Below are positions 52,661 through 59,608 of a stretch of 64,000 bases of DNA, piece by piece; within the stretch, counting starts at the first letter, position 1, and each line of letters begins with the position of its first letter. A model generated the notes under the pieces. The model was not told the DNA's origin. It saw only the letters and a list, made by a program, of their open reading frames with translations, and made no database searches. Made by a program: the position numbers and the translations under genes. This stretch comes from Sphaerisporangium rubeum (GTDB lineage Bacteria; Actinomycetota; Actinomycetes; Streptosporangiales; Streptosporangiaceae). The stretch lies in contig NZ_JACHIU010000001.1 in the NCBI RefSeq assembly GCF_014207705.1, forward strand, positions 5,510,501 through 5,574,500, written 5' to 3'.

Positions 52661-53620
52661 TCAAGCAGGCCCCTGTTCCCCCTCCCGCTCCCCACCCCGA
52701 GTCTGAACGAACCGCCGCACCATCTCGGTAGACCTCCACCCCGTGATCCTCATCAACTCAAGCGGATCCCCCCCGGCCGCCAGATGCCCCTCCGCCACCG
52801 TGTACCGGAACCGATGCGGATGCAGCCGCCCCGCGATCCCCGCCTCCCTCCCCCGCCGCTCCAAGATCTGCTGAATCCCCGAAGCCGTAAGCCTCCGCTC
52901 CCCACCCCGAGCCGTGACCCCCCGCATCGGCAACCACAACCAGGGAGACGACGCATGCGGATGCCGAGCACGAGCCCGCAGATACCGATCAATGGCCCCC
53001 ACCGCCTGAGCCCCGACCGGCGCCAGATGCGCCTCCCTCCCCACCCCCCGATCGATCCGCAACACCCCTTCCTCCAACCGCACATCATTCTGACTCTCGT
53101 CATCCGGCCGGTACCGCAACCCCGCCAGCCCCGAGACCCGCATCCCGTTGTCCATCAAGATCCGAATGATCGCCATATCCCGTCGATCCACCCAAGACCC
53201 CCCCGAACACACCTCCACCAACGCAGCCAACTCCCCCTCCCCCAACACCTCAACCCCCCGCACCCCCACCTCAGGCGCCTCAACCCCCTCCACCGGCGAC
53301 CCCGCAACACGCTCCCCCTCAGCTATCAACCAGTTAAAAAACACCCGAAGATTCCGAAAATGCTTATGAGCATTCCCCGCACTGGTCTCAACCGCACAGA
53401 CCTCCAAAAACCCCCGAACATCCTCAACCCCCACCCCCTCCACATCCGCCGACACCCCCCGCTCCGCCAGAAACCCAGCCAGCGCCCGTACGCTGTCCAG
53501 GTAACTCCGCACCGTCCCCTCCGACCGCCCCGCCGCCCGCAACGCCATCTCCCAGGACCCCACAAGCTCCAACAACGGCACAACCCGCACCTCAGATCTT
53601 CGACCCCGCACCCCAACCAT
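52661..53620 (-). CDS. Tyrosine recombinase lacking the catalytic tyrosine
   Basis: The protein (319 aa) has an N-terminal SAM-like core-binding domain (VGSWEMALRAAGRSEGTVRS, then YLDSVRALAGFL) and a C-terminal phage-integrase domain. The first arginine (DNGMRVSGLAGLRY) and the box II HRFRYT (H269, R272) are present, and W295 sits where Cre has its tryptophan. Nine residues later, where the nucleophilic tyrosine should be, is phenylalanine (F304, TTC codon), and no tyrosine follows. The protein is therefore probably unable to cleave DNA. It lies next to the tRNA-Arg gene but its sequence is unrelated to the AICE integrase. Confidence 0.85.
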   Translation of the reverse strand: MVGVRGRRSEVRVVPLLELVGSWEMALRAAGRSEGTVRSYLDSVRALAGFLAERGVSADVEGVGVEDVRGFLEVCAVETSAGNAHKHFRNLRVFFNWLIAEGERVAGSPVEGVEAPEVGVRGVEVLGEGELAALVEVCSGGSWVDRRDMAIIRILMDNGMRVSGLAGLRYRPDDESQNDVRLEEGVLRIDRGVGREAHLAPVGAQAVGAIDRYLRARARHPHASSPWLWLPMRGVTARGGERRLTASGIQQILERRGREAGIAGRLHPHRFRYTVAEGHLAAGGDPLELMRITGWRSTEMVRRFVQTRGGEREGEQGPA

Positions 53621-53707
53621 CTCCAAATCCGATACTGTTCAACCGCCGACCGAATATGCTACCTTCCACCATGACCCGTGAACCCCCAGTTCACCACCCC
53701 AAACCAA

Positions 53708-53781
53708 GCGCCCTTAGCTCAGCCGGACAGAGCACCGGACTTCTAATCCGACGGTCGCAGGTTCGAATCCTGCAGGGCGCG
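53708..53781 (+). tRNA. tRNA-Arg (anticodon TCT)
   Basis: A 74-base gene: acceptor GCGCCCT pairs with AGGGCGC, D-arm GCTCAG..GAGC, anticodon loop CTTCTAA with TCT, T-arm GCAGG-TTCGAAT-CCTGC. CCA is not encoded. The top pair of the anticodon stem is a C-A mismatch. It is the integration target of the downstream elements. Confidence 0.95.
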
Positions 53782-53797
53782 CCCTCCACAACCAGTC

Positions 53798-53840
53798 GCA
53801 AGAGCCCCTGACCAGCAGCTTCACGGTCAGGGGCTCTTGC
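53798..53840. terminator. Terminator downstream of tRNA-Arg
   Basis: A perfect 16-bp stem (GCAAGAGCCCCTGACC at 53798-53813 and its complement at 53825-53840) with an 11-base loop. It can terminate the tRNA transcript and, on the other strand, the former integrase gene. A near copy is at 55629-55665. Confidence 0.8.
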
Positions 53841-53925
53841 GTTGCTGTCCGGCTGTGTCCGGTTGTCACCGAGGATCTACGGCACGTTGTTCCCAATGCG
53901 TTCCCACGGCTCCGGCTACGGGTCC

Positions 53926-54067
53926 TCAGTGGTCGAGCGCTTCAGAGATCCGGCGCTTGGCCGCTTCGTCCTGACCCACGATGCACTTGACGTAAATGCG
54001 CAGGGGAGTTCCGCGCTGTGCCCTGTCCACTGGGCGACCTGGGTAGCAGGGACGCCAGCATTGAGCC
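53926..54067 (-). pseudogene. 3' remnant of an AICE integrase
   Basis: The minus strand encodes a decayed version of the last ~48 codons of the intact integrase at 55749. NAGVPATQVAQWTGHSAE is in one frame and IYVKCIVGQDEAAKRRISEA in another, so a frameshift lies between. The catalytic tyrosine remains in the second part. Everything upstream in the gene is missing. Confidence 0.85.
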
Positions 54068-54109
54068 CGTGGAGGCGCGGCGCCGGAGATCTTAGATGCG
54101 GCACCCCGG

Positions 54110-54520
54110 CTACTTGGGGAGGAACAGGGCAACGATGGCTGCGAGACAGGACACCGCGGATGCCAGGGCTGCAATGGAAGCTAGACCCTCTTTGGGTGAG
54201 GTCCACAAGCCGTGATTGAGACGGCGGAGCTTCTCCGAGCCCAGTCGGCGAAAGAAGTTCTGCCGCTTGTGCTGCTGAAGCTGGCAGCCGGCCATCAGCC
54301 CGTAGGCGTTGTTCCTACATGCACCATCCCTACCTTGCGCTCCGCAGGGGCGAGGCACCCGAAACAGGAAGTAGTAGATCGCCAGAAGCGAGCCAGCGAT
54401 GATGAAGGGCGCGACTTTGACTTTGTCGTCCACTAGCCACCAAGCCGCCATTAGGCCGAGGAGCAGCGCGTATCCCCAGTACTTCGCGATGAACCCCTTG
54501 TTCTTCTTCGTCTGGGCCAC
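54110..54520 (-). CDS. Hypothetical membrane protein (island cargo)
   Basis: The 136-aa protein has three hydrophobic helices, at about residues 14-30 (WGYALLLGLMAAWWLV), 36-53 (VAPFIIAGSLLAIYYFLF) and 113-134. Between the second and third is a cysteine-bearing loop with CGAQGRDGACRNNAYGLMAG, a GC-rich basic segment. The N-terminus AQTKKNKGF is basic. It belongs to no family I recognise. It lies inside the degraded element and reads away from the cargo gene at 54762. Confidence 0.65.
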   Translation of the reverse strand: MAQTKKNKGFIAKYWGYALLLGLMAAWWLVDDKVKVAPFIIAGSLLAIYYFLFRVPRPCGAQGRDGACRNNAYGLMAGCQLQQHKRQNFFRRLGSEKLRRLNHGLWTSPKEGLASIAALASAVSCLAAIVALFLPK

Positions 54521-54761
54521 TCACGGACCGTACCGACGGGTGAGGACGATGGGATAGAGAGACATCAATGACGGCAAGTAACGCGACCCTGTGTTGACAA
54601 CGCAGGGTCGCCGATTCCGGCATAGGCGCCGCGCGGGGGCATCGCCATAAGACTGCCGCACCATACCGAGACACGCGCTCCCCGCCAGCACGCCGCCGGA
54701 TCGAATCGATCTCCTTGGGCTAGAACTGCGGGAACCATTGCGAATCATGACAGGTTCGGCT

Positions 54762-55553
54762 TCAAAGTCCGCGTGCACGTCCGACCCTTTCAATCTTTCG
54801 CCTCACTTCAAGCATATTTCTTGCTGCCTCAAGCCCTTCATCGCGGACCGCGTCGTACTCCGCCCATCCTCCTTGACGCTCACTTGCAGGGACAATTTCA
54901 TACACATAGTCCCCATTTGGCAGGGCATCCGAGCATGCGAAGCCATTTGCACCAAGCCAGACCGTCAGATTTTCGCAGCATGAACGGAACTCAATGAACA
55001 CATCCTGGACTTCCATATCATCAAAAAACCGCTCCCGCCATCCATCAGTAAACCCGTACAAATCGTCAACCCGTACCCCCCTCCACTTCTTGGCGTTGAA
55101 TCCATGCTCCAGAAACATCATGGCGCCCTTTTCCCAAGGAAATAGCTTTAGCAGTTCGGCGAATGTATCCTTGTCGCGGAGAGTGGGATGTAGCCGCCGC
55201 TCAAGATTCTGAATCTCGACCTTTAGCCCGTCTAGTTGCTCGTCGCGCGTCCGCAGCGCGGAAGCGTGCTCATCGTCACGCTTTTGCAGCTCGGCGATTC
55301 TATTCCCCTCACACTTTCGCAACCTCGCGGCAGCTCGATTGGCGAACACTGCAAAAACCACAATAAGTCCAGCAGTGACCCAGAAAAGAACGAAAGGATT
55401 CTGCTTTACCCAGTCACGCACGTCGTCAGAGAGCAGGAGGGCCGCGACGGCCGCAGCGTCGGCGACGATGCTAATGATGGTCATGGCTGTCGACGTAGCG
55501 ACTCGCTCAATAGGGCCTGATGATTGCATAAAGCCAAGGGTAGAGCCGACCAT
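54762..55553 (-). CDS. Hypothetical membrane-anchored coiled-coil protein (island cargo)
   Basis: The 263-aa protein has two membrane helices (about 24-41 and 53-75), a charged coiled-coil stretch at about 78-120 (IAELQKRDDEHASALRTRDE) and a soluble C-terminal domain (125-263). The latter has EVQDVFIEFRSCCENLTVWL and GDYVYEIVPASERQGGW. The DNA has lower GC and looser codon use than the surroundings, which indicates recent transfer. The function is unknown; membrane plus sensor-like architecture on an integrated element suggests a defence or signalling role, a guess. The ATG at 55553 or an internal ATG at 55529 could be used. Confidence 0.7.
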   Translation of the reverse strand: MVGSTLGFMQSSGPIERVATSTAMTIISIVADAAAVAALLLSDDVRDWVKQNPFVLFWVTAGLIVVFAVFANRAAARLRKCEGNRIAELQKRDDEHASALRTRDEQLDGLKVEIQNLERRLHPTLRDKDTFAELLKLFPWEKGAMMFLEHGFNAKKWRGVRVDDLYGFTDGWRERFFDDMEVQDVFIEFRSCCENLTVWLGANGFACSDALPNGDYVYEIVPASERQGGWAEYDAVRDEGLEAARNMLEVRRKIERVGRARGL

Positions 55554-55572
55554 GGAGATCTCTCAGCAACAA

Positions 55573-55605
55573 CTAATCCGACGGTTGCAGGGCTCGAATC
55601 CTGCA
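55573..55605. other. Diverged copy of the tRNA-Arg 3' end (att-like site)
   Basis: The 33 bases CTAATCCGACGGT..GAATCCTGCA match tRNA bases 53743-53774 except for one C-to-T change, one inserted base and a T-to-C/G difference near the T-loop. It marks the boundary between the degraded element and the intact one to the right. Confidence 0.7.
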
Positions 55606-55628
55606 AATCGTGCCCCCGTTGCTCCAAA

Positions 55629-55665
55629 AGAGCTCCTGACCAGCGGCTTCGCGGTCAGGGGCTCT
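55629..55665. terminator. Terminator downstream of the AICE integrase
   Basis: Stem AGAGCTCCTGACC/GGTCAGGGGCTCT with an 11-base loop, one G-T pair. It is a near copy of the hairpin at 53798-53840, so both elements carried the same end structure. Confidence 0.7.
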
Positions 55666-55748
55666 CTCGTGCATCTCCGGCTGCGTCCCGCCGTGATCGA
55701 GGCTCGGGACGTTCTTCCGAACATCTCCCTGCGGCCCCGGCGTGCTCG

Positions 55749-57161
55749 TCAGCCGTCGAGCGCTTCGGAGATCCGGCGCTTGGCCGCTTCGTCCTGGCCC
55801 ACGATGCACTTGGCGTAGATGCGCAGGAGGACTTCCACGCTGTGCCCTGCCCACTCGGCTACCTGGGTAGCAGGGACGCCGGCGTTGAGCCACGTTGAGA
55901 CACAGGCGTGCCGCAGGTCGTACACGCGCCGGGCCAGCGGTGAGGCGTACTCCCTGTCCGTGAGAGCCGTCCGACGCGCCTTCTTCCATGCGCGCCGGTA
56001 GGTGATACCAGGCAACTCCCCGCCCTGCTCTCCAAAGAACAGACGTCCGTCCGGTCCCCTGCCGTACGCGACGGCCATGTGAGCCCGCAGAGTTCTCGTC
56101 AGGGCGGGCGGACAGGGGACGGCGCGGGTGTGCCCGTCCGCGCGATGCTTCAGGGCACGTTCCTCGCGGAGCGTGCCGCCATCGGTCCACTCGCGGCCGG
56201 CGAACGGGGCCGCCGCGGCGAGATGCAGCTCACCCCAACCGTTCGCCGGTTCTTCCCACTCGCCGGTTTCCTCGTTGAGCACCAGGGCTGGGAGGATGAC
56301 GTTGTCTTCCCGGAGATTGACAACTTCTTCTGGGCGAAGTGCGGCGTAGTACATGACTGCAAAGAAGGCCACGAGACGGGGACCGCTACGTGTTTGCTCA
56401 CCAACCGCTTTGAGCAGTGCACGTGCCTGCGCGTGGTTGACGACACTTCGCCGGTCCACTTCGTGTGCAACCTTTGGCGGACTCCACTTGAGTTTCTTGA
56501 TGGGATTCTCGGCGAGAACGCCGATTTCCACGGCGTAATCAAGGGCGTTCTGGAGAATGGTCTTGTTTCTGATGACCGTGCTCGTGGCGGCTCGCTTGCC
56601 ATTCAGCAGGGACGTTGCGGTGTCCAGCACAGCACGAAGAATTGCCGGGTCGGCAAGCACTGCCACGGGCTGCGAGTTCTCAGCGAGCCAGCGGATAACC
56701 TCGGCCACCTCGGGCGAAGCGTCGGCGCGCTGCTTGGTGTTGTACCCCCAGCGTCGCATGGCGGTACGCAGGGCGAGCGCATCCGGCTTTCCAGGGCCGT
56801 CAGCCAGCAAGGCCGGCGTGGCAGCGGTGAGTGCCCGTGAGATGTCCTGTCGGTACTTCGCGGATGCGGCTTTCCACTTCATGTCAACGAAGCGGCAGGC
56901 GAAGTCGTACCAACTCATCTCGGGCTTGTCCTCACGTGCCCACGAGACGGGTTCTCCAGTGGCCATGCTGAATGCTTCACCGTTGCGGCTGGCGGTTACC
57001 AGGGCGCTGCGATAGGCATCCGCTTGTGCTGTCTTCTGGAATGCCTTCTTCCGTGACTTTCCATCGGTCTGCCAAAGAACGCGATAGGAGGTGACCACAC
57101 CCTTGGCGTTCTTCCGCTTTTCCGTCTTGTAAATTCGGACTTTGTATGTGGTGCCGTTCAT
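55749..57161 (-). CDS. int: AICE site-specific integrase (tyrosine recombinase)
   Basis: The protein (470 aa) is a tyrosine recombinase of the pSAM2/AICE type. Arm-binding and core-binding domains fill residues 1 to about 230. The catalytic domain shows ALRPEEVVNLRED (first arginine), YDLRHACVSTWLNAGVP (R417, H418), WAGHSVEV (H440) and IYAKCIVG, with Tyr449 as nucleophile. Spacing of H440 and Y449 is nine, as expected. It inserts the element into the 3' end of tRNA-Arg. Its ATG at 57161 overlaps the xis stop (ATGA). A terminator lies just after its 3' end. Confidence 0.95.
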   Translation of the reverse strand: MNGTTYKVRIYKTEKRKNAKGVVTSYRVLWQTDGKSRKKAFQKTAQADAYRSALVTASRNGEAFSMATGEPVSWAREDKPEMSWYDFACRFVDMKWKAASAKYRQDISRALTAATPALLADGPGKPDALALRTAMRRWGYNTKQRADASPEVAEVIRWLAENSQPVAVLADPAILRAVLDTATSLLNGKRAATSTVIRNKTILQNALDYAVEIGVLAENPIKKLKWSPPKVAHEVDRRSVVNHAQARALLKAVGEQTRSGPRLVAFFAVMYYAALRPEEVVNLREDNVILPALVLNEETGEWEEPANGWGELHLAAAAPFAGREWTDGGTLREERALKHRADGHTRAVPCPPALTRTLRAHMAVAYGRGPDGRLFFGEQGGELPGITYRRAWKKARRTALTDREYASPLARRVYDLRHACVSTWLNAGVPATQVAEWAGHSVEVLLRIYAKCIVGQDEAAKRRISEALDG

Positions 57162-57346
57162 CCGGTCAGGTCCTCCAGGCTGGTAAGCCAACGGTCATAG
57201 TCGGCGCGACGCACGCGCAGGTCGCCGTTCGGAAGTCGCATGCACCTGGGCGCGCGGCCTTTCTGCCGCCAGTCGTAGAAGGTTGAGCGGCTGATGCCGA
57301 GGTCTTCGCAGATGTCCGCGATCGTGAGCTTTTCGGCCCTGGCCAC
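57158..57346 (-). CDS. xis: Excisionase (Xis, helix-turn-helix)
   Basis: The 62-aa protein is a MerR-like HTH_17 excisionase: LTIADICEDLGISRSTFYDW followed by RQKGRAPRCMRLPNGDLRV and DYDRWLTSLED. It directs excision of the element together with Int. The GTG at 57346 has AAGGAGAG eight bases upstream, a strong site that overrides the longer open frame to 57784. Its stop overlaps the int start. Confidence 0.9.
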   Translation of the reverse strand: MARAEKLTIADICEDLGISRSTFYDWRQKGRAPRCMRLPNGDLRVRRADYDRWLTSLEDLTG

Positions 57347-57385
57347 GGGTGTCTCTCCTTGCAATTCGGCGGATTGGGGAGGGGT

Positions 57386-57454
57386 AGCCGTCCCAGCCGT
57401 CCCAGGGTCATTTCTGCTGGTCAGGCTGGGACGGCTTGTCTGGCTGGGACGGCT
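57386..57454. repeat. GGGACGGCT repeats left of the IS (4 copies)
   Basis: AGCCGTCCC occurs at 57386-57394 and 57395-57403, and GGGACGGCT at 57428-57436 and 57446-57454. Five more copies lie to the right of the IS (58372-58450). They sit in the xis upstream region of the element. Confidence 0.75.
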
Positions 57455-57523
57455 TAGAGCTCCTAACAGAATGATCTTTGTTGTGCTTTGATCTCTCGCT
57501 GTAGCCGAGTGAGAGGACCACGG

Positions 57524-57934
57524 GTGGCCAAGCTGAAGCCGTGGGAGGTCAGCGACGAGTTGTGGGCGGTGATCGAGCCGCTGTTGCCTCAGCGTCAGCG
57601 CCGGTTCCGGCATCCGGGGCGTAAGCGGCTGGATGATCGGCTGGCGTTGCAGGGCATCTTGTTCGTGCTGCACACCGGGATCGCCTGGGAACACCTGCCT
57701 CAGGAACTGGGCTTCGGCTCGGGCATGACCTGCTGGCGGCGCCTGGCCGAGTGGAACGCCTCCGGCGTCTGGCAGCGGCTGCACGAAGTGCTGCTCGATC
57801 GGCTGCGCGCCGCTGACGCGCTCGACCTCTCCCGCGCCGCGGTGGATTCCTCGCAGATCAGGGCGTTAAAAGGGGGCCGCAGACCGGCCCGTCCCCGGTC
57901 GACCGAGGGCGAGCCGGCAGCAAGCACCATCTGA
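57524..57934 (+). CDS. IS5-family transposase, frame A (N-terminal part)
   Basis: This frame begins with VAKLKPWEVSDELWAVIEPL from the GTG at 57524, preceded in frame by a short extension from 57488. It continues with RRFRHPGRKRLDDRLALQGI and DLSRAAVDSSQIRALKGG. The DDE aspartate is in AVDSS. It then leaves the transposase frame after the A-AAA-GGG run at 57866-57875 and stops at 57934. Expression of the full enzyme requires a -1 shift into frame B. It is one of two parts of a single transposase. Confidence 0.8.
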   Translation: MAKLKPWEVSDELWAVIEPLLPQRQRRFRHPGRKRLDDRLALQGILFVLHTGIAWEHLPQELGFGSGMTCWRRLAEWNASGVWQRLHEVLLDRLRAADALDLSRAAVDSSQIRALKGGRRPARPRSTEGEPAASTI

Positions 57935-58338
57935 TCACCGATGCAGGCGGCGTCCCGCTGGCCGTCATCTTGACCGGCGCCAACCGCAATGATGTCACCC
58001 AGCTTCGCCCGCTGCTGGACGCCATCCCCAAAGTCCGTGGCAAGCGCGGGCGCCCCCGGCAACGCCCCGATGCGGTACTCGCCGACCGCGGCTACGACCA
58101 CGACAAGTACCGCCGCCTGGTCCGCGAGCTGCAGATCCGCCCGCTGATCGCCCGACGCGGCACCGAGCATGGCTCCGGCCTGGGCAAACAACGGTGGGTC
58201 GTCGAGCAGACCTTCGCCCTGCTGCACGCCTTCCGGCGCTTGCGCATCCGCTGGGAGATCCGCGCCGACATCCACGAAGCCTTCCTCAAGCTCGCCTGCG
58301 CACTCATCTGCTGGCGACGCCTCGCCTCATTGCGTTAG
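57875..58338 (+). CDS. IS5-family transposase, frame B (C-terminal part)
   Basis: The second frame lies one base back from frame A and resumes just after the slippery AAAAGGGGG (57867-57875). It reads KHHLITDAGGVPLAVILTGA and NRNDVTQLRPLLDAIPKV, with the second catalytic aspartate in VLADRGYDHDKY. It ends with QRWVVEQTFALLHAFRRLRI, which carries the DDE glutamate. The first ATG is at 57970, but that would lose conserved sequence, so translation by -1 frameshifting is more likely. Confidence 0.78.
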
Positions 58339-58371
58339 GTGCTCTTAGGCGTCCCACGAGGCGTGTTCGCT

Positions 58372-58450
58372 GGGACGGCTAAGCCGTCCCACGGTTGGAA
58401 GCCGTCCCGCGCTGACCTGCGATGACGAGGCTGGGACGGCTGGGACGGCT
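58372..58450. repeat. GGGACGGCT repeats right of the IS (5 copies)
   Basis: GGGACGGCT occurs at 58372, 58433 and 58442 and its complement at 58382 and 58400. The first two form a near-perfect palindrome (58372-58390). Some copies encode the SRPSRPS end of the ATPase. They continue the cluster at 57386-57454, which the IS has split. Confidence 0.75.
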
Positions 58451-59608
58451 TCCCCCCTCGAACAGGGGGATGTCGGCGTTTCCCGTGGTCGGCGGCGTGT
58501 CGAGGGCGGGGCAGTAGCGTGCCCAGGCGTCGGTGAAGTCGGCGCGCTGGTAGCCCTTGGCCTGGGTGCCGTCGGTGAAGCGGATGTTGGCCGAGCGGAT
58601 GTCGTATTCGCGAAGGATGACGCCGAGCTTCATGGCGGTGAGCCCATTGGGTCCGTAGTCGGCCCACGGCGCTTCGGGGTCGGCCTTGAGCCGCTCCAAC
58701 AGGGTGACGGTGGCTAGGGCGGGGTCGGTGCCGAACGCGGTGCGGCAGTCGGCCAGCAGGCGGACGCGGTTGGAGATTTCGGTGTTGTCGTCGGCTTCGG
58801 CGGTGAGGGCGAGTACGGCGGCGCGGGCGCGGTCGGGCCAGGTGCCGCCGGCGTGGTCGGCGACGGTGATGAGGGGTTCCCAGGTGTCGGCGGCGCGGTC
58901 TTCCACGGGCATGGGCGGTTCTGCCTTCTCCAGGGTTTCCAGGTCGGCGCGCAGCCATAGCCGAAGGTCTTCGGCGAGCTGGCGCAGGGCGGGGCGGTCG
59001 CGGCGGTGCCGGTAAGGCGCTACCGACTCTCCGGGGCCGCGGCGGCGCATGCGGATGACGACGGCGCGGTCTTCGATGGTGTCGGGCATGGCGCCGATTC
59101 CGGCGAGCGCGGCCATGGCGAACGTCGGGATGGACTCGACGCGGCCGGTGTTGGCGTCGTACCTCTTTGCGGGGCGGTTGCGCTGGTGGCCGGCGTTGAG
59201 CAGGCCGCGGAGGTCTTCGTTGCCGTCGGCTTTGGGACCGAAGATGGTGTCGGCCTCATCGACCAGCATCGTGGGCGGGTCCTCGCTGATGGAGCGGTAG
59301 ACGGCGGCGCTGCTGGAGTTGACGGTGATGAACGGGTCATGGCACGTGGCCTCGGTCACGTCCAACAGACGGGACTTGCCGCAGCGCTTTTCTGGGGCGC
59401 GGATGACCAGGCGGGGGGCGTGCGCCCATGCGGGTTGGGCGTGGCTGGCGGCGATCCACAGGGTGACCGCGTCGGCGGCCTCGGGCGATGGCAGGATCAC
59501 GTATCGGGTGAGTGCGTCGCGCAGCGCGTCGAGCAGGGCGGCGCCGTCGGGCCTGGTGTCGGGTTGGGTCATGGAACGATCTCCCGGGTGATCGGGTGGG
59601 TTGGTCAT
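58379..59608 (-). CDS. DUF3631 ATPase/helicase-like protein of the AICE
   Basis: The 409-aa protein has a DUF3631 domain with the P-loop-like APEKRCGKSRLLD (residues about 70-82) and Walker B-like TMLVDEADTIF. A C-terminal region with YDIRSANIRF and AKGYQRADFTDAW lies next to repetitive GGGACGGCT-encoded residues. DUF3631 is usually fused to or encoded beside prim-pol replication proteins, so it probably unwinds or loads at the element's origin. The ATG at 59608 overlaps the prim-pol stop (ATGA). Confidence 0.85.
   Translation of the reverse strand: MTNPPDHPGDRSMTQPDTRPDGAALLDALRDALTRYVILPSPEAADAVTLWIAASHAQPAWAHAPRLVIRAPEKRCGKSRLLDVTEATCHDPFITVNSSSAAVYRSISEDPPTMLVDEADTIFGPKADGNEDLRGLLNAGHQRNRPAKRYDANTGRVESIPTFAMAALAGIGAMPDTIEDRAVVIRMRRRGPGESVAPYRHRRDRPALRQLAEDLRLWLRADLETLEKAEPPMPVEDRAADTWEPLITVADHAGGTWPDRARAAVLALTAEADDNTEISNRVRLLADCRTAFGTDPALATVTLLERLKADPEAPWADYGPNGLTAMKLGVILREYDIRSANIRFTDGTQAKGYQRADFTDAWARYCPALDTPPTTGNADIPLFEGGSRPSRPSLVIAGQRGTASNRGTA

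Larger units (their letters stand above)
53782..55572. mobile_element. Degraded first integrated element at tRNA-Arg
   Basis: Between the intact tRNA and a diverged copy of its 3' end (55573-55605) lie a terminator, an integrase 3' remnant and two cargo genes of lower GC. This is the structure of an old, mostly deleted integrative element. Its replication and transfer genes are gone. Confidence 0.65.
57457..58344 (+). mobile_element. IS5-type insertion sequence (888 bp)
   Basis: Terminal inverted repeats are GAGCTCCTAACAGAATGA (57457-57474) and, on the opposite strand, GAGCACCTAACGCAATGA (58344-58327), 15 of 18 matching. The flanks are TTA on both sides (57454-57456 and 58345-58347), a 3-bp target duplication as in this IS5 subgroup. 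It carries one transposase gene in two frames. Confidence 0.85.
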
